NCBI GenBank assembly: GCA_022823145.1
Contig: JAJDXS010000068.1
Coordinates: 1 to 38,800, forward strand
Reading direction: 5' to 3'
DNA from: Gemmatimonadota bacterium
GTDB taxonomy: Bacteria > Gemmatimonadota > Gemmatimonadetes > Longimicrobiales > Gaopeijiaceae
DNA length: 38,800 nt
The notes under the pieces are model-generated. The model had not been told where the DNA came from. It saw only the letters and a program-made list of their open reading frames with translations, and searched no databases. This document shows, in pieces, positions 15,727 to 23,168 of this stretch. Position 1 is the first letter of the stretch, and every line of letters begins with the position of its first letter. The position numbers and the translations under genes were made by a program.

Positions 15727-16263
15727 GTGCTGCTGACGCTGCTGGCGGCGACCGGGTTCGCGCTTCTCCGGATCCGCAACCTCTTCGCGGTGGTGATGCT
15801 GGCCGGGGTCTACTCGCTCCTGTCCGCGGGGCTGTTCACCGTGATGGACGCGGTCGACGTGGCCTTCACCGAGGCCGCGGTGGGGGCTGGGATCTCCACC
15901 GTGCTCTTCCTGGGCGCGCTGGCGCTCTGCGGGCACCACGAGAGCAAGCCCGGCCACACGCCGCTGCTGCCGCTCTTCGTGGTTTGCCTGACCGGTGCCG
16001 CCCTCGTGTACGGGACCATGGACATGCCGGGGTTCGGCGAAGCCTCGAACCCGGTGCACCACCATGTGGCCGACCACTACCTGGAGGAGAGCTACGGCGA
16101 GATCGGCATTCCCAACGTGGTGACTTCGGTGCTCGCGTCCTACCGGGGCTACGACACCATGGGCGAGACGACGGTGGTCTTCGCGGCCGCGGTGGGCGTC
16201 ATGATCCTGCTGGTGGGTGGTGCGAGGGCACGGCGCGCCCGGGGAGGGGGTGAGGAGGGATGA
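15727..16263 (+). CDS. DUF4040 protein equivalent to the MrpA C-terminus
   Basis: Length is 178 residues from GTG 15727. The first half has the MbhD/DUF4040 pattern (LRIRNLFAVVMLAGVYSLLSAGLF, DAVDVAFTEAAVGAGISTVLFLGAL); the second half carries the MbhE-type motif IGIPNVVTSVLASYRGYDTMGETTVVF. In group 1 Mrp systems both blocks lie in the C-terminal part of MrpA; here they form a separate protein, so it replaces that part of MrpA. It is probably a membrane subunit next to MrpB and MrpC and overlaps mrpB by four bases. The start is odd: AAGGAGG (15693-15699) is six bases from an in-frame ATC at 15706 and 27 from this GTG. Starting at ATC would add VTVID, which restores the usual family N-terminus. 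GTG is kept as the conventional choice. Confidence 0.85.
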   Translation: MLLTLLAATGFALLRIRNLFAVVMLAGVYSLLSAGLFTVMDAVDVAFTEAAVGAGISTVLFLGALALCGHHESKPGHTPLLPLFVVCLTGAALVYGTMDMPGFGEASNPVHHHVADHYLEESYGEIGIPNVVTSVLASYRGYDTMGETTVVFAAAVGVMILLVGGARARRARGGGEEG

Positions 16264-16694
16264 GGGAAGAGATCATCGTGCGCGTGGGCGCCAAGGTGCT
16301 CGCCCCCTTCATCATCATGTTCGCGCTCTACGTCCACTTCCACGGCGACTACAGCCCGGGCGGCGGCTTTCAGGCGGGCGTGATCCTGGCAGCCGCGTTT
16401 GCGCTGCTGGCGCTGGTCTACGGGCTCGAGGAAGTGCAGCGGGTGTTGCCGCCGTGGTTCGTGCGCGGGTGCGCCGCGCTGGGCGTGGTCATCTTCGCGG
16501 GCGTCGGCGTGGTCACGATGCTGCTCGGCCACAACTACCTTGCCTACAACGCGCTGGCTCCCGATCCCACGCACCCGGAACACGGACAGCACTACGGCAT
16601 CCTGCTGGTGGAGCTGGGCGTGCTGGTGACGGTCTTCGGCGTGATGGCTACCGTCTTCTACCTCTTCGCGGGGCGGAAGGGGCAGGCGCCATGA
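16260..16694 (+). CDS. mrpB: Na+/H+ antiporter subunit B
   Basis: A 144-residue subunit of the MnhB/MrpB family with four membrane helices. Conserved pieces are ILVxx-like N-terminus (REEIIVRVGAKVLAPFIIMFALYVHFHGDYSPGGGFQAGVILAAAF), including the invariant H-G-x-x-x-P-G-G-G-F-Q-x-G loop, and the late helix GILLVELGVLVTVFGVMATVFYLF. ATG at 16260 overlaps the previous stop (ATGA). It probably sits against the DUF4040 subunit and MrpC in the complex. Confidence 0.94.
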   Translation: MREEIIVRVGAKVLAPFIIMFALYVHFHGDYSPGGGFQAGVILAAAFALLALVYGLEEVQRVLPPWFVRGCAALGVVIFAGVGVVTMLLGHNYLAYNALAPDPTHPEHGQHYGILLVELGVLVTVFGVMATVFYLFAGRKGQAP

Positions 16695-17089
16695 CCCTCG
16701 ACCTGCTCCTCACCCACTACAACTACTGGGTCGTCATCTTCCTGATGATGGTCGGGTTCTATATCCTCATTTCGAGAGGCAACCTGATCAAGAAAATCGT
16801 TGGCCTGAATGTATTTCAGACCTCCGTGTTCATGTTGTACATCAGCCTGGGCAAGATCACGGAGGGGACGCCGCCGATCCTGGTGGACGGGTACGGAGAC
16901 GCCGACGTCGTGTACTCGAACCCGCTGCCGCACGTGCTGATCCTGACCGCGATCGTGGTCGGGATCGCGACGACTTCGGTGGGGCTGGCGCTCGCCGTGC
17001 GCATCAAGGAGGCGTACGGGACGCTGGAGGAGGACGAGATCACGGGGATCGAGGCCGGGATAGAGCCGGCTGGCGAGGCGGGCGGTTGA
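16691..17089 (+). CDS. mrpC: Na+/H+ antiporter subunit C (NuoK-like)
   Basis: A 132-residue subunit with three helices, homologous to NuoK. The motif YILISRGNLIKKIVGLNVFQTSVFMLYISLG (residues about 21-51) and NPLPHVLILTAIVVGIATTSVGLALAVRI are typical of MrpC. The C-terminal tail is acidic. ATG 16691 overlaps the mrpB stop by four bases. It links the MrpD-type channels to the rest of the complex in known structures. Confidence 0.94.
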   Translation: MTLDLLLTHYNYWVVIFLMMVGFYILISRGNLIKKIVGLNVFQTSVFMLYISLGKITEGTPPILVDGYGDADVVYSNPLPHVLILTAIVVGIATTSVGLALAVRIKEAYGTLEEDEITGIEAGIEPAGEAGG

Positions 17090-18567
17090 TGGCGGAACAC
17101 TACCCGGCCCTCCAGGTGGTGGTGCCTCTGTTGGCGGCGCCGCTGTGCCTCTTCGTGCGGAACGGACGCGCCGCGTGGGGCCTGGCGGTACTGGCGAGCT
17201 GGTCGGCGCTGGGGATCTCGCTGGTGCTCCTGAGCCGGGTGATGTCGTCGGGGGTGATCTCGTACGCCCTCGGGGGCTGGGCGCCGCCGATCGGGATCGA
17301 GTACCGCGTCGATATCGTGAATGCGTGGGTCCTGGTGATCGTCTCCACCATCGGCGCGCTTGTGGCCCCATACGCGCTGACCAGCGTGGAGCGCGAGATC
17401 GGGGCGCGGCGCATCCCCCTTTTCTACGCCGCCTATCTGCTCTGCCTCTCGGGGCTGCTCGGAATCACCATCACGGGCGACGTCTTCAACGTCTTCGTCT
17501 TCCTCGAGATCTCGTCGCTTTCGGCCTACGCGCTGATCGCGCTGGGGCAGGACCGGCGCGCGCTGACCTCGGCCTTCCGCTACCTGGTGGCGGGGTCGGT
17601 CGGCGCCACCTTCATCGTGATCGGGATCGGGCTGCTGTACTCGATGACCGGTTCGCTGAACATGGCGGATCTGGCGCAACTGCTCCCGGGCGTGTGGGAG
17701 TCGCGGACCGTCAAGGTGGCGTACGGGTTCCTGGCGGTGGGGTTCTGCCTCAAGCTGGCGCTCTTCCCGCTTCACCTGTGGCTCCCGAACGCATACACCT
17801 ACGCGCCGTCGCCGGTCACGGCCTTCATGGCGTCCACCGCGACCAAGGTCGCCGTGTACATGCTGCTGCGGTTCTTCCTCACCGTCTTTGGCGCGGCCTT
17901 CTCCTTCGACGTGATGGCGCTCGACCGGGTGCTGCTCCCGCTGGCGCTCGTGGCGATCGTGAGCATGTCGCTGGTGGCGATCTTCCAGGTCAACGTCAAG
18001 CGCCTGCTGGCCTATTCGTCGGTGGCGCAGATCGGGTACATGGTCCTCGGGCTCTCGTTCGCCACGGTGACCGGGCTGACCGCGACGCTGCTGCACCTCT
18101 TCAACCACGCGCTGATGAAGGGGGCCCTCTTCATGGCGATGGGATGCGTGATGTACCGCATCGGGTCGGTGCGCATCGAAGCGATGGCGGGGTTGGGGCG
18201 GCGCATGCCCGCGACGATGGCGGCGTTCGTGGCCGGGGGCCTGAGCCTGGTCGGCGTGCCGCTCACGGTGGGGTTCGTGAGCAAGTGGTACCTGATCCTC
18301 GGCGCGCTCGAACGCGGGTGGTGGCCGGTCGCGGTGCTGGTGCTGATCGCCTCGCTGATGGCGCTGGTCTATGTCTGGCGGGTGGTGGAGGTCGCCTACT
18401 TCCGCGAGTTCACCGGTGATGAGCGGACGCGCGAGGCGCCGTGGACGCTGCTCTGGCCGACGTGGGCACTGGTCGTGCTCAACCTCTACTTCGGGATCGA
18501 CGCCGGGCGGACGGCTGGGATCGCACGGCAGGCGGCCGAAGTGCTGATGACGGGGATCGGGCAATGA
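17089..18567 (+). CDS. mrpD: Na+/H+ antiporter subunit D, paralogue 1
   Basis: A 492-residue NuoL/M/N-type proton channel with about 14 helices. ATG 17089 forms TGATG with the mrpC stop. The functional pair is present: Glu140 in VFVFLEISSL (TM5) and Lys222 in CLKLALFPLHLWLP (TM7), plus Lys in TATKVAVYMLL (TM8) and HALMKGALFMAMG (TM9-10 region). No His-rich insertions. This is the most canonical MrpD of the three in the cluster, following mrpC as in standard operons, and is the likeliest core antiport module. Confidence 0.92.
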   Translation: MAEHYPALQVVVPLLAAPLCLFVRNGRAAWGLAVLASWSALGISLVLLSRVMSSGVISYALGGWAPPIGIEYRVDIVNAWVLVIVSTIGALVAPYALTSVEREIGARRIPLFYAAYLLCLSGLLGITITGDVFNVFVFLEISSLSAYALIALGQDRRALTSAFRYLVAGSVGATFIVIGIGLLYSMTGSLNMADLAQLLPGVWESRTVKVAYGFLAVGFCLKLALFPLHLWLPNAYTYAPSPVTAFMASTATKVAVYMLLRFFLTVFGAAFSFDVMALDRVLLPLALVAIVSMSLVAIFQVNVKRLLAYSSVAQIGYMVLGLSFATVTGLTATLLHLFNHALMKGALFMAMGCVMYRIGSVRIEAMAGLGRRMPATMAAFVAGGLSLVGVPLTVGFVSKWYLILGALERGWWPVAVLVLIASLMALVYVWRVVEVAYFREFTGDERTREAPWTLLWPTWALVVLNLYFGIDAGRTAGIARQAAEVLMTGIGQ

Positions 18568-20045
18568 CCGCGCACCTGATCCTCTCGCTTCTGGTTCCGG
18601 TCGCGGGATCCGCGTTGATCGTGCTCCTGCGCCGCAACGAGAACCTGCGCGAAGCGGCCAGCCTGGTGACCGCCGGTGTGCTCTTCGCGATCGTGCTGCG
18701 CATCTACGGGGCGGTAAGCGACGGCGCCCGTCCCGAGGTGATCCTTGCGGAACCGTTCCCCGGCATCCCGATCGCGCTGGAGGCCGAGCCGCTGGGCGTT
18801 CTGTTCGCCCTGATCGCCTCGTTCCTCTGGATCGTGACCACCGCCTATTCGATCGGGTACATGCGCGGCCACCACGAGAAGAACCAGACGCGCTTCTACT
18901 TCTTCTTCGCCTTCGCGATCGCCTCGGTGATGGGTGTGGCCTTCGCGGGCAATCTCTTCACCCTGTTCGTCTTCTACGAGGTGCTGTCGCTGACCACATT
19001 CCCGCTGGTCACCCACGCGGGCACCGAGGCCGCGCGGCGGGCGGGACGCGTGTACCTGGGGATATTGTTCTCGACCTCCATCGTGTTCCAGCTGCTGGGG
19101 ATCATCTGGGTGTACGCCGCGGCCGGCACCCTGGACTTCGCTGTCGGCGGAATCCTGCGCGGAAACGTTGCGGCGGGGACGGTGCCGGTGCTGCTCGCGC
19201 TGTTCGTCTTCGGGATCGGCAAGGCCGCCGTGATGCCCTTCCACCGCTGGCTTCCGGCCGCCATGGTGGCGCCGACGCCGGTGAGCGCGCTGCTCCATGC
19301 GGTGGCGGTGGTGAAGGCGGGAGTCTTCGCCGTGCTGAAGGTGACGGTGTACGTCTTCGGCATCGACTTCGTCGCCGAACTGGGGGCCTCCAACTGGCTG
19401 ATGTGGATCGCGGCGGCGACGATCATCCTGGGTTCGCTGGTGGCGTTCACGAAGGACAACCTCAAGGCGCGGCTGGCGTACTCGACGGTGAGCCAGCTCT
19501 CCTACGTGGTGCTGGGCGCGATGCTGGCCAACAGCCTGGGGGTGATCGGCAGCGGCATGCACATCGCGATGCACGCCTTCGGCAAGATCACGCTTTTCTT
19601 CTGCGCCGGGGCGATCATGGTGGGCGCCCACAAGTCCGAGGTGAGCCAGCTGGGCGGTCTGGGGCGCGAGATGCCGGTGGTCTTCGCCGCATTCCTGATC
19701 GGGACGCTGTCCATCGTGGGGCTGCCTCCGACGGGGGGCGCGTGGAGCAAGTGGTTCCTGGGGCTGGGATCGCTCGAGGCGGGGCAGGTGGGGCTGGTGG
19801 CGGTGCTGATGCTCAGTTCGCTTCTGTCGCTGGCCTACCTGATGGAGATCCCGCTGAAGGGCTTCTTCGGGAAACCCGCCGAGGCGGGGCACGGGAGCGG
19901 TCACGACGACCACGGCGAGCACGGCCACCACGGAGCGCCGAAGTGGTCCGTGGCAGCGATCGTGGTCACGGCGACGGCGTGCCTGGTGCTCTTCGTGTAC
20001 CCCGAGCCGTTCTATCGGCTCATGACCATGGTGACGGGACCATGA
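18564..20045 (+). CDS. MrpD/NuoL-type channel subunit, paralogue 2
   Basis: A 493-residue channel subunit. Glu139 (LFTLFVFYEVLSLTTFPLV) and Lys220 (FGIGKAAVMPFHRWLP) are conserved, along with KAGVF and DNLKARLAYSTVSQLSYV. Near residues 442-457 there is a histidine/acid-rich cytoplasmic- or periplasm-facing loop with seven histidines in HGSGHDDHGEHGHHG, placed before the last helix; this is unusual for MrpD and could bind metal or buffer protons. It overlaps both neighbours by four bases. It resembles MrpA N-terminal-half or MbhH-like channels, so it may supply the function of the missing MrpA channel domain. Confidence 0.88.
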   Translation: MTAHLILSLLVPVAGSALIVLLRRNENLREAASLVTAGVLFAIVLRIYGAVSDGARPEVILAEPFPGIPIALEAEPLGVLFALIASFLWIVTTAYSIGYMRGHHEKNQTRFYFFFAFAIASVMGVAFAGNLFTLFVFYEVLSLTTFPLVTHAGTEAARRAGRVYLGILFSTSIVFQLLGIIWVYAAAGTLDFAVGGILRGNVAAGTVPVLLALFVFGIGKAAVMPFHRWLPAAMVAPTPVSALLHAVAVVKAGVFAVLKVTVYVFGIDFVAELGASNWLMWIAAATIILGSLVAFTKDNLKARLAYSTVSQLSYVVLGAMLANSLGVIGSGMHIAMHAFGKITLFFCAGAIMVGAHKSEVSQLGGLGREMPVVFAAFLIGTLSIVGLPPTGGAWSKWFLGLGSLEAGQVGLVAVLMLSSLLSLAYLMEIPLKGFFGKPAEAGHGSGHDDHGEHGHHGAPKWSVAAIVVTATACLVLFVYPEPFYRLMTMVTGP

Positions 20046-20290
20046 GCGAACACAAGCCCAACAGCGTGCCGCAGCCCTGGTGGGGCAGAATCCTCGTCGG
20101 GTTCTTCACGCTCTGCGGGATCTTCCTCGCGATGGACTTCTTCGGGCGGCCCGAGAAGTATCATCCCCTCGAGGAATGGCCGGTCATGTACCCGTTCTTC
20201 GGCTTCTTCGGGATCGCCCTGCTGATCATCGCGGCCAAGGGGCTGAGGCGCGTCGTGATGCGCTCGGAGGACTACTACGATGCCGAGTAG
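20042..20290 (+). CDS. Small membrane protein in Mrp cluster (unknown)
   Basis: An 82-residue protein with two hydrophobic helices (residues about 17-35 RILVGFFTLCGIFLAMDFF and 48-66 MYPFFGFFGIALLIIAAKG) joined by an acidic, His-containing turn (GRPEKYHPLEEWP), and a charged C-terminus RSEDYYDAE. It begins inside the stop of paralogue 2 (ATGA) and overlaps paralogue 3 by 11 bases, so it is firmly embedded in the operon and probably a small structural subunit. I do not recognise it as MrpC, F or G, all of which are already present. Confidence 0.82.
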   Translation: MSEHKPNSVPQPWWGRILVGFFTLCGIFLAMDFFGRPEKYHPLEEWPVMYPFFGFFGIALLIIAAKGLRRVVMRSEDYYDAE

Positions 20291-21989
20291 CGTCCCTCCG
20301 TTCCTGGTCTTCTTCGTCGGGGCGCTGCTGGTGCCCTTCCTGAGGGACGCGCCCCGACTGCGCGCGGTCTGGCTGGTGCTGATCCCGGTGGTGGGTGCGC
20401 TGAACGTATGGGGCCTGCAGGAGGGCTTCGAACTCCAGGTCCAGCTGCTCGGGTACACGCTGACCCCGGTGCGTGCCGACCGGCTCAGCCTGCTCTTCGG
20501 CTACCTGTTCCACCTGGGCGCCTTCATCGCGATCATCTACTCGCTGCACCTGAAGAAGGGCGACAGCCCCACCGTGCAGCACACCTCGGCGGTGGTGTAC
20601 GGGGGGAGCGCCCTGGGGGCCGTCTTCGCGGGCGACTTCATCACCCTCTTCGTGTTCTGGGAGCTGCTCGCGATCAGCTCCGTCTTCCTCATCTGGACCC
20701 GGCGCACGCCGGCAGCGATCTCGGCGGGGATGCGATACCTGCTGGTGCACGTCGTCTCGGGCGTCACGCTGCTCGCCGGCGCCATGGTGCACGCGCACCA
20801 GACCGGCAGCCTCGACTTCGGGCCGATGGGGCTGGAAGGGCTGGCCGCGTGGCTGGTCTTCCTCGCGGTCGGGGTGAAGGCGGCGTTCCCGCTGGCGCAC
20901 AGCTGGCTGATCGACGCCTATCCGGAAGGGACCCCGACGGGCACCGTCTTTCTCAGCGCGTTCACCACGAAGGTGGCCGTGTACGCGCTGGCGCGCGGGT
21001 TCGCGGGCGAGGAGGTGCTGATCTACATCGGTGCCTTCATGGCATGCTTCCCGATCTTCTACGCCGTGATCGAGAACGACCTCAGGCGCACGCTCAGCTA
21101 CTCCATGATGAACCAGATCGGGTTCATGGTCTGCGGCATCGGGATCGGGACCACGTTGGCGGTGAACGGCGCCGTTGCGCACGCCTTCAACGACGTCCTC
21201 TTCAAGGGCCTGCTCTTCATGTCGATGGGCGCGGTCATGTACATGACCGGGAAGACCAAGGCGTCCGAGCTGGGCGGGCTCTACAAGACGATGCCCTGGA
21301 CGACCGCGCTCTGTGTCATCGGTGCGCTCTCGATCTCGGCCGTGCCCCTCTTCAACGCCTTCGTGTCGAAGAGCATGATCATGTCGGCACTTCTCTACGA
21401 ACACCACTACTGGATCTGGCCGGTCATGCTCTTTGCGTCGGCCGGTGTGGTGGAGCACGCCGGGATCAAGATCCCCTACTTCGCGTTCTTCGCGCACGAC
21501 TCCGGGATTCGCACGCGGGAGCCTCCGCGCAACATGCTGGTGGCGATGGGGATCGGGGCGGCGATGTGCATCCTGATCGGCGTGCGGCCGGGCCTGCTGT
21601 ACGGCCTGCTCCCGGGTGAGGTGGACTACCACGCCTACTCATACACTCACATACTCACCCAGATCCAGCTGCTGTGTTTCGCCATCGCGGCGGTGGCCGC
21701 CTTCCACCTGTGGAAGATCTACCCCGCCGAGATACCGTCGGTGAATCTGGACGTGGACTGGGTCTACCGGCGCGCCGCGGTGAAGGTGACGGGGTTTGTG
21801 GGTTCGATGGTGGGAGCGGCGGACGGCGCGCTGCGCACCGCTTTCCTGGGTGTGGTGCGCCGAACCATGCGCGGCGCCTTCCGGGCATCCGGACCGCGCG
21901 GGGTTCTGGCGCGCACGTGGCCGGCGGGCAGCATGGTGCTCTGGGTGTCGATCCTGCTGAGCGCGTTCCTGCTCTTCCAGCTCTTCTGA
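20280..21989 (+). CDS. MrpD/NuoL-type channel subunit, paralogue 3
   Basis: A 569-residue channel subunit, longest of the three. Conserved Glu128 in LFVFWELLAISSVF and Lys200 in FLAVGVKAAFPLAHSWLIDAYPEGTPTGTVFLSAFTTK are present, as are NDLRRTLSYSMMNQIGFM and HAFNDVLFKGLLFMSMG. The C-terminal 90 residues after HLWKIYPAEIPSVNLDVDW are an extension: a basic amphipathic segment (RRAAVKVTGFVGSMVGAADGALRTAFLGVVRRTMRGAF) and a final helix, somewhat like the lateral helix tail of NuoL. Ends 13 bases before the adenylyltransferase gene. Very likely part of the antiporter; whether it pumps Na+ or only H+ is not visible. Confidence 0.88.
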   Translation: MPSSVPPFLVFFVGALLVPFLRDAPRLRAVWLVLIPVVGALNVWGLQEGFELQVQLLGYTLTPVRADRLSLLFGYLFHLGAFIAIIYSLHLKKGDSPTVQHTSAVVYGGSALGAVFAGDFITLFVFWELLAISSVFLIWTRRTPAAISAGMRYLLVHVVSGVTLLAGAMVHAHQTGSLDFGPMGLEGLAAWLVFLAVGVKAAFPLAHSWLIDAYPEGTPTGTVFLSAFTTKVAVYALARGFAGEEVLIYIGAFMACFPIFYAVIENDLRRTLSYSMMNQIGFMVCGIGIGTTLAVNGAVAHAFNDVLFKGLLFMSMGAVMYMTGKTKASELGGLYKTMPWTTALCVIGALSISAVPLFNAFVSKSMIMSALLYEHHYWIWPVMLFASAGVVEHAGIKIPYFAFFAHDSGIRTREPPRNMLVAMGIGAAMCILIGVRPGLLYGLLPGEVDYHAYSYTHILTQIQLLCFAIAAVAAFHLWKIYPAEIPSVNLDVDWVYRRAAVKVTGFVGSMVGAADGALRTAFLGVVRRTMRGAFRASGPRGVLARTWPAGSMVLWVSILLSAFLLFQLF

Positions 21990-22002
21990 TCGGCCGGGTG
22001 CC

Positions 22003-22515
22003 GTGGTGAGGCCTCCCCGGCATGTGCGCCCGCCGGCTTCCAAGGTGCTCGAGCGGCGCGATGCCGTGAGGGTAGCGGGGCCGGACCGGTCGTTCCGGCT
22101 GGTCTTCACGAACGGCTGCTTCGACGTGCTGCACAGGGGGCACGTGGAATGCCTCGCGCAAGCCAGGCGGCTGGGTGATGCGCTTCTGGTGGCGGTCAAT
22201 ACGGACGCGTCGGCGGGGCGGCTGGGGAAGGGGCCGGAGCGTCCCCTGGTCGACGAGCGCAGCCGGGCCGAGGTGGTGGCGGCGCTAGAGTGCGTGGACC
22301 TCGTGACCCTGTTCGACGAGGACACGCCCCGCGAACTCATTGCCGAGCTGCAGCCGGACGTGCTTGTGAAGGGGGGAGACTACGCCGAGGACGAGGTCGC
22401 GGGAGCCGCGATGGTGCGTGAGTGGGGGGGACGGGTGGTGATTGTGCCGCGGGTGCCGGGGCAGTCGACGAGCGGGCTGGTCGAGCGCATCCGGGGGAGA
22501 TCGGGCGAAGGGTGA
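22003..22515 (+). CDS. hldE: HldE-C/RfaE2-type heptose-1-phosphate adenylyltransferase
   Basis: A 170-residue single-domain nucleotidyltransferase, matching the C-terminal half of HldE. It would activate D-glycero-beta-D-manno-heptose 1-phosphate with ATP to give the ADP-heptose precursor of LPS inner core. Key motifs: FTNGCFDVLHRGHVECLAQAR (H-x-G-H nucleotide-binding motif), VNTDASAGRLGKGPERPL, the regulatory V-D-E-R-S-R turn, DEDTPRELI, LVKGGDY and a closing PGQSTSGLVERI. GTG at 22003 or 22006 may start it; neither has a strong ribosome site. It is stand-alone, so the kinase half must be encoded elsewhere. It overlaps rdgB by four bases (GTGA). Confidence 0.87.
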   Translation: MVRPPRHVRPPASKVLERRDAVRVAGPDRSFRLVFTNGCFDVLHRGHVECLAQARRLGDALLVAVNTDASAGRLGKGPERPLVDERSRAEVVAALECVDLVTLFDEDTPRELIAELQPDVLVKGGDYAEDEVAGAAMVREWGGRVVIVPRVPGQSTSGLVERIRGRSGEG

Positions 22516-23168
22516 GGCTGCTCCTGGCGACGCGCAGCGCGGACAAGGCCCGGGAAATCGCCGGGATCCTGGCGGACGCGTGGCCCGGTGCACCCCGGAT
22601 CGTCACACTCGAGGAGCGGGGCGTCACCTGGACCGAGGCCGAGGAGGGACTTGAGCCGTTCGACACCTTCGAGGAAAACGCCGCGTCCAAGGCACGCTAC
22701 TTCGCCGACCTGACCGGCATGCCGACCGTGGCCGACGACTCCGGGCTGGAGGTAGACGCGCTTGGCGGTCGGCCCGGTGTCAGGACCAGGAGGTTTGCCC
22801 CTCCGGACATGTATCCCGGCCTCGACCAGGACGAAGCGAACAACCGCCATCTCCTGGTGCGGCTCGACGGCGTACCCCCCGCGCGGCGCGGGGCGCGCTA
22901 CGTCTGCGTAGCCTGTCTCGTCGTGCCGCCTTCCGGCACCAGCGTCCACTTCCGCGGCGAGGCGCCGGGACGCATCCGGAGCAGGCCACGCGGATCAGGC
23001 GGGTTCGGGTACGATCCCATCTTCGAGGACCATCTGACGGCCCGCAGCTACGCCGAACTGAACGCCGAGGAAAAGAATGAGAGAAGCCACCGGGGCAAGG
23101 CCTTTCGCGCACTGGCCAGGCACTTGGCGCTCACGCCGCCTACCCTCGGCGGAGACGGCGAGGCTTGA
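22512..23168 (+). CDS. rdgB: RdgB/HAM1 non-canonical purine NTP pyrophosphatase
   Basis: A 218-residue enzyme that hydrolyses dITP, ITP and XTP to monophosphates, cleansing the nucleotide pool. The GTG at 22512 lies in the preceding stop (GTGA). Motifs: LLLATRSADKAREI (usual form has T-x-N-x-x-K), FEENAASKARYF, VADDSGLEVDALGGRPGV, GSGGFGYDPIF and the closing NERSHRGKAF. Two spots depart from the common sequence: Asn of the first loop is Ser, and the usual S-A-R-Y/F after the PGV is TRRFAPPDMY. Metal-binding Glu and the Asp pair remain, so activity is probable though specificity could differ. It overlaps the convergent DUF4105 gene by 29 bases. Confidence 0.87.
   Translation: MRLLLATRSADKAREIAGILADAWPGAPRIVTLEERGVTWTEAEEGLEPFDTFEENAASKARYFADLTGMPTVADDSGLEVDALGGRPGVRTRRFAPPDMYPGLDQDEANNRHLLVRLDGVPPARRGARYVCVACLVVPPSGTSVHFRGEAPGRIRSRPRGSGGFGYDPIFEDHLTARSYAELNAEEKNERSHRGKAFRALARHLALTPPTLGGDGEA

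Noticed and set aside
16816..18564. Long minus-strand open frame (582 codons) across mrpC and mrpD, and a similar one at 20226-21632
   Set aside because: Antisense shadows of clearly conserved membrane subunits; His/Arg/Gln-rich composition with no helices or domains.
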